From: Desulfoarculaceae bacterium
GTDB lineage: Bacteria; Desulfobacterota; Desulfobulbia; Desulfobulbales; Desulfocapsaceae
Assembly (NCBI GenBank): GCA_019429465.1
Contig: JAHYIV010000002.1
Coordinates: 99,143-163,142 of the forward strand
Direction: 5' to 3'
DNA length: 64,000 bases
This document shows positions 49,638 to 59,436 of this stretch, in pieces. Position 1 is the stretch's first letter. Each line of letters starts with the position of its first letter. The notes under the pieces are model-generated. The model had not been told where the DNA came from. It did no database searches and saw only the letters and a list, made by a program, of their open reading frames with translations. Made by a program: the position numbers and the translations under genes.

Positions 49638-50174
49638 TCAACGAAAGTAGTTCCCTGAACGCTTGCGCAGAATACGGGGCGGAACGAGACGACGTTGAGA
49701 CATATGCTCAAACAAGCTGTTATAAAGCAGGAAGCAGGGAATTGTGGCCACAATCAGCACAAACGTCTCCCGAAAGAGAGTGACCCACGACCACTCAGGC
49801 AAGACACCCGGGACAGCCAAGGAATAAAAAGCATACAGACAGGAATGGCCGACAAAAAAAACAACCCCAACCAATGGAATCTGAAAGGCGGCCTCTTTAA
49901 CCGGACTGTTTTCCTTGAAAACCTTAAGGGCAACAAAAAGAAAGAGATAGAGAAGAGGGTAGGTCCCCAGATAAAGACCGGAGACAACATCCATGATCCA
50001 ACTCAAAACAACAACCAGAAGCAAACCGGACAACCAGTCAAAACGATAGGCAGAAAAGGCAATCAGGATGAAGATCAAATCCGGGCCTCCCAGCCAGGAA
50101 GGAAAAAACTGAAAGATGGAAGTCTGGATTACTATAAGAGCTATTCCCACCAGTATAAAACTGACTATCCGCAT
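49638..50174 (-). CDS. mreD: rod-shape-determining membrane protein MreD
   Basis: MreD is a small membrane component of the MreBCD elongasome scaffold. From the chosen Met (MRIVSFILVGIALIVIQTSI) the product is 178 aa with about five hydrophobic helices, an F/L-rich composition and no soluble domain, as expected. A GTG start 17 codons upstream (50225) is possible but places hydrophilic residues before the first helix. Neither start has a strong ribosome site. It follows mreC and precedes mrdA. Confidence 0.88.
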   Translation of the reverse strand: MRIVSFILVGIALIVIQTSIFQFFPSWLGGPDLIFILIAFSAYRFDWLSGLLLVVVLSWIMDVVSGLYLGTYPLLYLFLFVALKVFKENSPVKEAAFQIPLVGVVFFVGHSCLYAFYSLAVPGVLPEWSWVTLFRETFVLIVATIPCFLLYNSLFEHMSQRRLVPPRILRKRSGNYFR

Positions 50175-50375
50175 AAGCCGTCGATCAACAATAAAGGTAA
50201 CTTTGAAATGGTGTGTAACCGGCACAAAAAAACCGGCTGTTCTTCATCGATACCCATATAGGGTACTTCCTTCGGGGCGTCCACTCCACGAGTACACCAA
50301 GCTCCATCCATGAACGTTGCAAGGAAAGGGTCACAGGGGTAATGGTTGGTTGTTCCGTGACACGGTTCCTGAGCT

Positions 50376-51263
50376 CTACTCGACAACAGGCTTGACCATA
50401 AGCCCCATCTCTTCCGCTATTTTCTGTCTTTCGGAAAGATCAATAAATACCATCTCCAACTGTCCGAAATCAACAATGGGAGCCACCTCAATTTCCTGAA
50501 ACATGCCTCTGCGTTGTGAGCGCACGGCCGACACGGTGCCAAGTGGCAGACCTGACGGAAAGACACCGCCAATACCGGCGGTAACAACACGATCACCGAC
50601 TTCGACATCAGCATTCTTAAGAACATAATAGAGGACGTAGCCCTTGTCCGCAGCCCCTTTAAGAATGCCACGCACCCGGCTTTTCTGAATCATGGCATCG
50701 ACAGCGCTACTCGGGGCATTGGTTAAAAGAATCTTTGAATAATTATCAGAGACCTGAATAACCTGCCCGACCACACCCAGTGAGGTACGAGCGACCATCC
50801 CTTCAATCACCCCCCCACTTTTTCCCCTGTCCACAATCAAGGTCTGAAACCAGAACGACGGATCCTTACCGATGACCCTCGCGGTAAGGGAAGGAAAATT
50901 CTCTTCCCTTTTAAAGTTTAGCTCATTCTCCAGATAACGGTTCCGCGCATAGGCCTCACGATACTGATCCAGCTGTTGCTGATAATCAGCAATCAGCAAA
51001 CGGAGGCGCTTATTATCGTCCCTGATACTCCACAGGATCAGATAATCATCTGTCACCACCCGGAAGGATTTTATCAGTTTAGAAACACCACTCTGCACTG
51101 GTCCCAGACCCTGCATGATCATCTGCTGAACCACACCAAATCTGCCGCCCACTGTAGAGCTCAACAGGAAAAGGGCTGAGAGCAGCAGGACTCCACAAAG
51201 AAAAAGTGACCTCCCCGTGACAAAACGAGGCCGAGTTTTTTTAACGTTGGCTGGTTTCTTCAA
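50376..51263 (-). CDS. mreC: rod-shape-determining protein MreC
   Basis: MreC spans the inner membrane and organises the elongasome in the periplasm. The 295-aa product has a short basic cytoplasmic N-terminus, one membrane helix (about 17-36), a coiled coil (about 70-115, rich in Q, L and R) and a beta-barrel-like periplasmic domain. That domain contains VIGKDPSFWFQTLIVDRG near 130-147 and VGDRVVTAGIGGVFPSGLPLG near 222-242. It sits between mreB (164 bp upstream) and mreD. Confidence 0.95.
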   Translation of the reverse strand: MKKPANVKKTRPRFVTGRSLFLCGVLLLSALFLLSSTVGGRFGVVQQMIMQGLGPVQSGVSKLIKSFRVVTDDYLILWSIRDDNKRLRLLIADYQQQLDQYREAYARNRYLENELNFKREENFPSLTARVIGKDPSFWFQTLIVDRGKSGGVIEGMVARTSLGVVGQVIQVSDNYSKILLTNAPSSAVDAMIQKSRVRGILKGAADKGYVLYYVLKNADVEVGDRVVTAGIGGVFPSGLPLGTVSAVRSQRRGMFQEIEVAPIVDFGQLEMVFIDLSERQKIAEEMGLMVKPVVE

Positions 51264-51427
51264 GACTCTTTTTTATGCAATGACGCTCACCGGCAATTGG
51301 TGGCACATTTCTGATGGCACATTTTGCAATATCAAACACACAAAAGGTCCCTTATAAAAACAAAACCTCTGCCCGGCAAGAGAGACGACACACTTTCGAG
51401 CCCGCCACAAGGCAGCGCTGGACACCT

Positions 51428-52996
<1,569 letters not shown>

Positions 52997-53007
52997 TTAG
53001 GACGATC

Positions 53008-53051
53008 AAGGCAAGTTATAGGATTTATCCTGCAACTTGCCTTTTTTTTTA
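53008..53051 (+). terminator. terminator after tRNA-Ala
   Basis: A stem AGGCAAGTT / AACTTGCCT with an inner AGGA/TCCT pairing, followed by nine T. It separates tRNA-Ala from serS. Confidence 0.85.
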
Positions 53052-53108
53052 AATATTTTTCTTTACCCTAACTGCTCAGGCCAAGCCTTAACTCCCACCC
53101 AATCCATT

Positions 53109-54386
53109 ATGCTTGAATTACGATTTATCCGAGAGAACCTGGACCTTGTCAAGGAAAAGACCGCCAGACGGGGTCTGAGCCTGGACAGACTCATTGATTT
53201 TGCCACAGTCGACCAGGAAAGACTCGCCCTGCTCGCTGAAGTTGAGTCCCTGAAAAATAAACGCAATACGGTCTCAAAGGACATTGCCATACTCAAAAAA
53301 GGCAGTCACGAAGACAAGGCCCAGGCCGAACCGATGGTTCTTGAAATGCGCAAGAACTCAGCGCGGATCAAAGAGCTTGATGACCGGCTGAGCGCTATCG
53401 AGGCCCGTCTTCAGGAAATTGTCATGGCCATCCCCAACCTATGCAGTGATTCCGTACCTATTGGCAACAACGACAGTGACAATGTTGAAATCAGACAATG
53501 GGGAACCAAACCGACATTTTCCTTCCAGCCCAAACCACACTGGGAAGTTGGCGAAGACCTGAAGATTCTCGACTTTGAGCGGGCAGCCAAGATAACCGGC
53601 GCCCGGTTCGCCCTGCTCACCGGACTGGCCTCAAGACTGGAGCGGGCGCTGATCAATTTTATGCTCGACCTGCACACCCAGAGGCATGGCTACGAAGAGG
53701 TCCTCCCGCCCTTCCTGGTGAATTCAGCCTCCATGACCGCCACGGGCCAGTTACCAAAATTTGAGGAAGACCTTTTCCGGATCAAGGGCTGGGATCTCTA
53801 CCTGATTCCCACAGCCGAGGTCCCGGTCACCAACATCTTCCGCGACGAGACCTTGGAAGAAAACAAGCTGCCCATTAAATTTACCGCCTACACCCCCTGT
53901 TTTCGTTCCGAGGCCGGCTCCCACGGCCGTGACACCCGAGGGTTGATCAGACAGCACCAGTTTGACAAGGTTGAACTGGTCAAATTCACCACACCGGAGG
54001 ATTCCGCCGAGGAACTTGAATCACTCCTGGCTGACGCCGAAGAGGTTCTGCAACTCCTCGACCTGCACTACCGGGTCGTCAAACTCTGCAGTGGCGACCT
54101 TGGCTTTTCCGCCACCCAGACCTATGACATCGAGGTGTGGCTGCCGGGCCAGGAGACCTATCGAGAGATCTCCTCCTGTTCCAACTTTCTCGACTTCCAG
54201 GCACGGCGCGGCGGCATCCGCTACCGGCCCAACGGCCAGAAGAAGAGCCGACTGGTCCACACTCTCAACGGTTCAGGACTGGCAGTGGGTCGCACCCTGC
54301 TGGCTATCCTGGAAAACTATCAGCAGGAAGACGGCACCGTGAAGATCCCGGAAGTCCTGGCCCCCTATTTTGAAAAACGATTCTAG
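53109..54386 (+). CDS. serS: seryl-tRNA synthetase
   Basis: SerS charges tRNA-Ser and tRNA-Sec. The 425-aa product starts [15 protein letters not shown]; upstream in-frame codons run into the tRNA-Ala terminator. The N-terminal tRNA-binding coiled coil spans about 25-105. The class II catalytic core follows with motif 2 [15 protein letters not shown] near 267-281 and motif 3 [16 protein letters not shown] near 388-403. No clear Shine-Dalgarno is visible, so the start rests on family similarity. Repeat copy C begins 16 bp after the stop. Confidence 0.97.
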   Translation: MLELRFIRENLDLVKEKTARRGLSLDRLIDFATVDQERLALLAEVESLKNKRNTVSKDIAILKKGSHEDKAQAEPMVLEMRKNSARIKELDDRLSAIEARLQEIVMAIPNLCSDSVPIGNNDSDNVEIRQWGTKPTFSFQPKPHWEVGEDLKILDFERAAKITGARFALLTGLASRLERALINFMLDLHTQRHGYEEVLPPFLVNSASMTATGQLPKFEEDLFRIKGWDLYLIPTAEVPVTNIFRDETLEENKLPIKFTAYTPCFRSEAGSHGRDTRGLIRQHQFDKVELVKFTTPEDSAEELESLLADAEEVLQLLDLHYRVVKLCSGDLGFSATQTYDIEVWLPGQETYREISSCSNFLDFQARRGGIRYRPNGQKKSRLVHTLNGSGLAVGRTLLAILENYQQEDGTVKIPEVLAPYFEKRF

Positions 54387-54401
54387 GGACGCGGAAAATA
54401 C

Positions 54402-54483
54402 TAACCCCGATGAACGGGACAAGTGCCTTTCGCAGATTATTTTCTTGCAAAAAAAAAACAAGAAAAAAATCTGTAAGGTACTA
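54402..54483 (+). repeat. dispersed two-hairpin element, copy C
   Basis: An 82-bp element in the same orientation as copy A. The CCCG/CGGG hairpin has the GATGAA loop also seen in the half copy at 63729. The A-rich loop of the long palindrome is 3 nt longer, and one stem has a T-to-A change that weakens pairing. It lies between serS and tRNA-Pro. Confidence 0.9.
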
Positions 54484-54636
54484 ATATACCATTTTGCTCC
54501 CAGTCTTCGGTACATCAGTATTTCCCGAGTCCATTAACGGCTAAAAACTGTTTTTTTTATTCTTCCCGCATTGCATCGCGAGAACAAACAAGCTATATTC
54601 AGTTCAATTCTCTTTCAATTCACCACACAGAGATGT

Positions 54637-54713
54637 CGGGGAGTGGCTCAGTCTGGTAGAGCGCAGCGTTCGGGACGCTGAGGCCGGAGGTTCGAATCCT
54701 CTCTTCCCGACCA
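54637..54713 (+). tRNA. tRNA-Pro (anticodon CGG)
   Basis: A 77-nt cloverleaf with acceptor CGGGGAG/CTTCCCG, where one G-U pair is present, and encoded CCA. The anticodon stem CAGCG/CGCTG surrounds TTCGGGA, giving CGG. It stands alone between repeat copy C and ddl. Confidence 0.96.
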
Positions 54714-54811
54714 TTCGATGGATTTGATGGTCTGATTTTCCCGCTTCCCCTTCCGCGTCCCCTTGCTTCAATCATCCCCGGCCCATACGACTCCGCAGAG
54801 AATATTCACCG

Positions 54812-55759
54812 CTACCTCTTCCCCTCAAGGGCCAGCTCAAGCAATCTCTCCAGCAGTGCCGGAAAATCCAGACCGTAGGCTGCAGCCGCCTGCGGCAGAA
54901 GACTAGTGAGGGTCATGCCGGGGATCGTATTGGTCTCCAATATATAGATATCACCTTCTTCGGTGAGGATCATATCGGTGCGGGAATAGCCGCGCAGCTG
55001 CAGAGCCCGATGGGCGGCCAGGGCCAACTGCTGAGCCTTCTCTCGCAACTCCTCTCCCAGAGGAGCCGGACACAACTCACTTGAGGCACCGGGCTGATAC
55101 TTGGCCGTATAATCAAAAAAGAGAAATTCCTTGTTGGGGATAATCTCCACAAGAGGCAGAGCGGTCAGCTCTTCATTACCCAGTACCCCGCCAGTAATCT
55201 CCCGGCCCTTGACAAACTGTTCCACCATAACCTGAGAGTCGTGTTCATAGGCCTTCTTGATCCCTGCAGCCAGCTCGTCCACGGTCGCAGCAATGGACAT
55301 CCCCAGACTCGACCCGGCCCGAACCGGTTTAATCACCAGAGGAAGACATAGACGCTCCAGCAAGCGCGCCGGCGCCTCGACGTCTTCCGGACGCGCCATC
55401 TCCCACTCGGCCACCGGCAGGCCATGCAGCCGGTACATGATCTTGGCCACATTCTTATCCATGGCCATGGCACTACCCAGCACCCCTGATCCCTGATAAG
55501 GCACACCAAGCAGATCGAGATAGCCCTGCACGGTCCCATCCTCTCCGTAAAGGCCATGCAGGAGAATAAAGGCCACATCAATAGAAGGTGCGTCCTGGGC
55601 AAGACGCGCCAGATCCGTTGCCGGATCGTAGCGCCTGACCATAAATTTTTCAGGATCCAATGCCTTCACAACCTCGGCTGCACCCTTCAGTGACACCTCG
55701 CGTTCACCAGAGCGGCCACCAGCCAGCAATGCGACACGTACTCTCTTTTTTTCCGGCAC
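54812..55759 (-). CDS. ddl: D-alanine--D-alanine ligase
   Basis: Ddl makes the D-Ala-D-Ala dipeptide for peptidoglycan. The 315-aa ATP-grasp enzyme starts at a GTG (55759) with AAGGAGG 5-6 nt upstream; the longer frame to 55810 overlaps this ribosome site. Visible motifs are LLAGGRSGEREVSLKG near residues 10-25, KPVRAGSSLG near 144-153 for ATP and metal binding, and the C-terminal LETNTIPGMT near 280-289. The Y-for-F type residue that marks vancomycin-resistance ligases was not assessed. It is divergent from the FAD oxidase gene. Confidence 0.95.
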   Translation of the reverse strand: MPEKKRVRVALLAGGRSGEREVSLKGAAEVVKALDPEKFMVRRYDPATDLARLAQDAPSIDVAFILLHGLYGEDGTVQGYLDLLGVPYQGSGVLGSAMAMDKNVAKIMYRLHGLPVAEWEMARPEDVEAPARLLERLCLPLVIKPVRAGSSLGMSIAATVDELAAGIKKAYEHDSQVMVEQFVKGREITGGVLGNEELTALPLVEIIPNKEFLFFDYTAKYQPGASSELCPAPLGEELREKAQQLALAAHRALQLRGYSRTDMILTEEGDIYILETNTIPGMTLTSLLPQAAAAYGLDFPALLERLLELALEGKR

Positions 55760-55871
55760 AACTATCCTCCTTTTTCGCCATCCATTGCCCACAGCCCTTA
55801 AAAAAGGCAAAACTCATCATTGTAAGCCAAACAGCCAGTAATCAGACTTTCCGTTTTTTCAAGACTCGGCT

Positions 55872-57266
55872 ATGATATTCACTATGGATAAAAATATTAT
55901 CAAACAAATTACCGCTATTGTTGGCCGGGAAAATTGTACCACTCGCCTTGAGGATCTGCATTGTTATTCTTACGACGGCACCAGAAAGAGTTTCCTCCCT
56001 TCGGTCGTCGCCTTTCCAGATTCCAGTGCCCAGATTGCCGCGCTGATGCGTCTGGCCAGCGTTCATCTCTTTCCTGTGGTGGCCAGAGGTGCCGGCAGCG
56101 GCATGACCGGCGGCTCCCTGCCTGTAGAGGGCGGAATGGTGGTCGCCCTCTCCCGTCTGAACCGTATCCTGGAGATTGATCGGGACAACCAGATTGCCAT
56201 CATCGAACCGGGCGTCATTACCGGAGAATTTCAGCAGGAGGTCAAAAAGGTGGGCCTGTTCTACCCCCCTGACCCGGCCAGTCTCAAGTTCTGCACCATG
56301 GGCGGCAACGCAGCCGAATGCGCGGGCGGCCCTTCGGCGGTAAAGTACGGCGTGACCAAGGATTTCATCATTGGCCTGGAGGTGGTTCTGGCCAACGGCG
56401 AGATCCTGACCACCGGCACCCGCACCGAAAAAGGGGTGGTCGGCTACGATCTTACCCGGCTCTTCATCGGCTCTGAGGGGACGCTGGGGATCATCACCAA
56501 GATCATCACCCGCCTCATCCCCCTGCCGGAACACAAAGAGACCTTTCTGATAAATTCCACCTCTCTGCCCGAGGCAACCGGGCTGGTGGCCGAACTGCTG
56601 AGCCATAATATACGCCCCTGCACCCTGGAATATATGGACAGAACCGCGCTGAGCCTGGTAGCAAAACTACTGCCGAGACCTCCGGCAGCAGATATCCAGG
56701 CCATGCTCCTGATCGAGATTGACGGCAGCAGGAGTGCCGTTCGCGAGCAGACTGAACGCCTCCATCACCTCCTGGGAACATTCCCCCATTGCGCCATCAG
56801 ACAGGCGGCCACAGAAGCGGAGATCGATGAACTGTGGCAGGCCAGAAGGTCCATCTCGCCTGCCACCTTTCAATTGAGCCCCCATAAGATCAGTGAAGAT
56901 GTGGTAGTGCCCCGTACCCGTATCCCTGATTTGGTTCATTTCACCGAAAAACTGGCCCGCGAGCTTGATCTGACCATCCTCACCTTTGGCCATGCTGGAG
57001 ATGGCAACATCCATGTCAACATCATGCTTGACCCCAACCAGGAAGCACAGCATCAGAAAGGAGAAATTGCCAGGGAACGCCTGTTCCGCGAGATCATCAA
57101 CCTGGACGGGACCCTCTCCGGTGAGCATGGTATCGGCATCACCAAATCTTCCTTTCTACCCCTGGAACTTGACGACACCACCATGAAGGTCATGAAACAA
57201 CTAAAGAAGCTATTTGATCCGCTGGGCATTCTCAATCCCGGCAAGATATTCCCGGCAGAGCTTTGA
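55872..57266 (+). CDS. FAD-linked oxidase, GlcD/lactate dehydrogenase type
   Basis: A cytoplasmic flavoenzyme of the VAO/PCMH fold, probably oxidising a 2-hydroxyacid such as glycolate or D-lactate. The 464-aa product has the FAD-binding part with VVARGAGSGMTGGSLP near residues 74-89, MGGNAAECAGGPSAVKYG near 142-159 and GSEGTLGIITK near 200-210. The C-terminal substrate domain has FGHAGDGNIHVN near 373-384 and SGEHGIGITK near 415-424. The start may be Met5. No GlcE or iron-sulfur GlcF partner lies beside it, so electron acceptor and substrate cannot be assigned. Confidence 0.9.
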   Translation: MIFTMDKNIIKQITAIVGRENCTTRLEDLHCYSYDGTRKSFLPSVVAFPDSSAQIAALMRLASVHLFPVVARGAGSGMTGGSLPVEGGMVVALSRLNRILEIDRDNQIAIIEPGVITGEFQQEVKKVGLFYPPDPASLKFCTMGGNAAECAGGPSAVKYGVTKDFIIGLEVVLANGEILTTGTRTEKGVVGYDLTRLFIGSEGTLGIITKIITRLIPLPEHKETFLINSTSLPEATGLVAELLSHNIRPCTLEYMDRTALSLVAKLLPRPPAADIQAMLLIEIDGSRSAVREQTERLHHLLGTFPHCAIRQAATEAEIDELWQARRSISPATFQLSPHKISEDVVVPRTRIPDLVHFTEKLARELDLTILTFGHAGDGNIHVNIMLDPNQEAQHQKGEIARERLFREIINLDGTLSGEHGIGITKSSFLPLELDDTTMKVMKQLKKLFDPLGILNPGKIFPAEL

Positions 57267-57316
57267 CAAAATGGATAAAGAAAGAATGGCTATCTCGTAA
57301 CAGCACCGGGAGTGAT

Positions 57317-57436
57317 GCCTGCCAAACGCAGGCTTAAAAAAACAGTAATCTTTTTCGGCTGTTTCTTTGAGACGGCATTAGGTGATGTAAATACACCGAG
57401 CGAAAAAAGCCTTGCTCGGCGTGTAACGGCACCTAA
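57317..57436 (+). ncRNA. structured intergenic element upstream of rpsU
   Basis: In the 300-bp gap before rpsU there are nested inverted repeats. A GCCTGC/GCAGGC hairpin sits at 57317-57334. A larger structure follows in which TAGGTG (near 57380) pairs with CACCTA (near 57430) around TACACCGAGC / GCTCGGCGTGTA with a 2-nt bulge. It lies just before the rpsU promoter, so it is not in the rpsU leader. It could be a processed end of the upstream transcript or a small RNA. I do not match it to a known family. Confidence 0.4.
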
Positions 57437-57443
57437 AAATCCA

Positions 57444-57472
57444 TTGACAGAAAGAGAAGTTCTTTTTATAAG
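57444..57472 (+). promoter_or_regulatory. near-consensus promoter for rpsU
   Basis: TTGACA (57444-57449), a 17-nt spacer and TATAAG (57467-57472) lie 95 bp upstream of rpsU. The intervening A/T-rich leader contains no gene. Confidence 0.75.
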
Positions 57473-57566
57473 TAAAGATTCTTTTTATAATTTAGTTATT
57501 TTTTAATATTAAGGAAGATGCACGCACCCGGCCTCTTCCCCGAACCTAGATATACTGGAGCCCTAA

Positions 57567-57758
57567 ATGATAGAAGTTGAAGTTCGTGGAGACATCGAAT
57601 ACGCCATCAGACAACTGAAGAAAAAACTGCAGATCGATGGCATTAAAAGAGAATTAAAGCGTCGTGAATGCTACGAGAAACCCAGCATCATGAAGCGTCG
57701 GAAACAAGCCGAGGCCCGTAGAAAGCTTCGGAAATTCAACCGCACACGCAGGGCGTAG
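57567..57758 (+). CDS. rpsU: 30S ribosomal protein S21
   Basis: S21 is a late-binding, highly basic 30S protein involved in initiation. The 63-aa product starts MIEVEVRGDIEYAIRQLKKK and continues with the Lys/Arg-rich helices KRRECYEKPS and RRKQAEARRKLRKF. Length is normal. It has its own strong promoter, and a GC-rich hairpin begins 21 bp after the stop. Confidence 0.97.
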   Translation: MIEVEVRGDIEYAIRQLKKKLQIDGIKRELKRRECYEKPSIMKRRKQAEARRKLRKFNRTRRA

Positions 57759-57779
57759 GCTTACCACAGAGATCAGAAA

Positions 57780-57818
57780 CGCCTGGAGCAGACCCCGCTC
57801 CCAGGCGTTCATTCCTCT
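57780..57818 (+). terminator. hairpin after rpsU
   Basis: A 10-bp stem CGCCTGGAGC / GCTCCAGGCG-type (with one extra C in the 3' arm) is followed by a pyrimidine-rich TTCATTCCTCTC stretch rather than a pure T run. It is a likely but imperfect terminator, ending 3 bp before the xerD start. Confidence 0.6.
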
Positions 57819-57820
57819 CT

Positions 57821-58768
57821 TTGTCTAAGAGCCTCCAGCACATCAACCTGAGCATCTTACGTCAGCCCATTTGCCAACAGTTTATATCCGCAAGATCACT
57901 CTTTTTCCGCTATCTTATCACTGAAAAGCGGCTTGCCGACAACACCATTAAGGCCTATCGGGCTGACATTAATCTTTTTTTTATCTTTCTTGGACAGCAA
58001 AAGATTGCAACGCTGGAAGAGATCCATAGTACGACCCTCCACACCTTCCTGGAACAATGCCGAGCGCGGTGCCTGTCCAATCGCAGTAACGCCAGGAGGG
58101 TTTCTACCCTCAAGAGCTTCTTTAGTTTTCTACAGGCCAATAACATAACCAGGCATAACCCCTTTGTCGCAATTGACCTTCCGCGGATTGGCAGCCAACT
58201 CCCCAAGGCCCTCGCCTTAAGCGAAGTGATCAGACTCCTGACCCCGCCCTCTACCATTACCCCGCAGATCCAGAGAAACTACTCAATGCTGCATCTTCTC
58301 TACGCCACTGGCCTCAGGGTTTCAGAGTTGGTCTCCCTCCCCCTTGCCGCCTGTAATCTTTCTTCCTGCTTTGTCAGGGTGATCGGCAAGGGCAACAAGG
58401 AACGACTCATCCCCTTTGGCATACCGGCCCGGGAAATCGTGGAACAGTACCTCAGAACAGCACGACCGCTGATCCTCAAAGGCAGGCGCAGCAACTCTCT
58501 TTTTGTCAGCAACCGCGGCAGTGCCATGAGCAGACTCCGCTTCTGGCAGATCATCAAGGAGGCGACACGAGCGGCCGGAATCAGTAAAGCCATATCCCCG
58601 CACATGCTGCGTCACTCCTTTGCCACCCACCTCCTGAGCCATGGCGCTGACCTGCGCTCCGTCCAGCTCATGCTTGGCCATTCCGACATCGCCACCACCC
58701 AGATCTACACCCACATTGACCAGGACAGACTCAAAGAGATCCATAAAAAATTTCACCCGCGTGGATGA
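57821..58768 (+). CDS. XerC/XerD-type tyrosine recombinase
   Basis: A 315-aa tyrosine recombinase, most like XerD, that would resolve chromosome dimers at dif together with FtsK. The SAM-like N-terminal DNA-binding domain spans about 20-110. The catalytic residues are all present: R166 (GLRVSEL), K190 (GKGNKERLIP), H261 and R264 (HMLRHSFATH), H287 (LGHSDI) and the nucleophile Y296. No ATG exists near the expected start; the TTG at 57821 is the only plausible codon and lacks a clear ribosome site. No attachment site, integrase cargo or tRNA target is nearby, so this is the housekeeping enzyme rather than a phage integrase. Confidence 0.9.
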   Translation: MSKSLQHINLSILRQPICQQFISARSLFFRYLITEKRLADNTIKAYRADINLFFIFLGQQKIATLEEIHSTTLHTFLEQCRARCLSNRSNARRVSTLKSFFSFLQANNITRHNPFVAIDLPRIGSQLPKALALSEVIRLLTPPSTITPQIQRNYSMLHLLYATGLRVSELVSLPLAACNLSSCFVRVIGKGNKERLIPFGIPAREIVEQYLRTARPLILKGRRSNSLFVSNRGSAMSRLRFWQIIKEATRAAGISKAISPHMLRHSFATHLLSHGADLRSVQLMLGHSDIATTQIYTHIDQDRLKEIHKKFHPRG

Positions 58769-58881
58769 AAGCTTGCTGAAACAGCTTGAATACCCTTATA
58801 GTAAGGAGAGTTAGAGGTGAAGATCCCGAAGATTAGACGGGGCTCTTTTTATTGAATAAAGCGTCGAAGGAACAGCAGAAC

Positions 58882-59361
58882 ATGCGCATTGCAAAGATCA
58901 TCTACCATCTGGCCATCACCTTTTGGTTGGGCGGGGCTGCCCTCTTCACCTTTGTCCTGACCCCAATTATCTTTAAGTCATATGGCCGAGATATGGCCGG
59001 CGGGATTGTCGGCGTCCTTTTCCCCAGTTATTTTCAATGGGGGCTGGCCTGTGGCGCGGTGGCGCTCATCTGCCTGCTGCTCACCAGAGGCCGCCGAGCC
59101 ATTGTTCCGGGAGCTATTCTTGGTGTCATGCTCGCCATCACCGCCGCCCAGGCCTTTATCATCGAGCCGAAAGCCGCCGAGCTGAAAAAGGAGATCCCTT
59201 CTTTTAAAACAACCCCGCCTGATCATCCCCTGCGTGTTCAGTTCCGGAAATTGCATGGGGTTTCAGCAGTCGCCAACCTGGCGGTCATCGGCGCCGGGGC
59301 AGTCCTGGTGGTCCTCTCTTCCCTGCCGGCACAAAAGAAAGAGGATGGCCCGTTAGCTTGA
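58882..59361 (+). CDS. DUF4149-like integral membrane protein
   Basis: A 159-aa membrane protein from the ATG at 58882 (AAGGA about 10 nt upstream); a TTG 10 codons earlier is possible. It has about four hydrophobic helices (near 8-25, 40-63, 70-88 and 130-152). A conserved-looking soluble loop with FRKLHGVSAVANL precedes the last helix, which fits the DUF4149 domain. Function is unknown. It lies between the recombinase and the nucleotidyltransferase gene, possibly in one unit. Confidence 0.75.
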   Translation: MRIAKIIYHLAITFWLGGAALFTFVLTPIIFKSYGRDMAGGIVGVLFPSYFQWGLACGAVALICLLLTRGRRAIVPGAILGVMLAITAAQAFIIEPKAAELKKEIPSFKTTPPDHPLRVQFRKLHGVSAVANLAVIGAGAVLVVLSSLPAQKKEDGPLA

Positions 59362-59436
59362 CTGGCAGTGATTTCACTATGGACCAAGATTGCTACCGGC
59401 AACACCACTCTTTCCGTTGACCATTAACCGGGAATC

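Noticed and set aside
57821..58768. Tyrosine recombinase as a phage or island integrase
   Set aside because: It is not beside a tRNA or attachment repeat and has no mobile cargo; full-length similarity favours chromosomal XerC/D.
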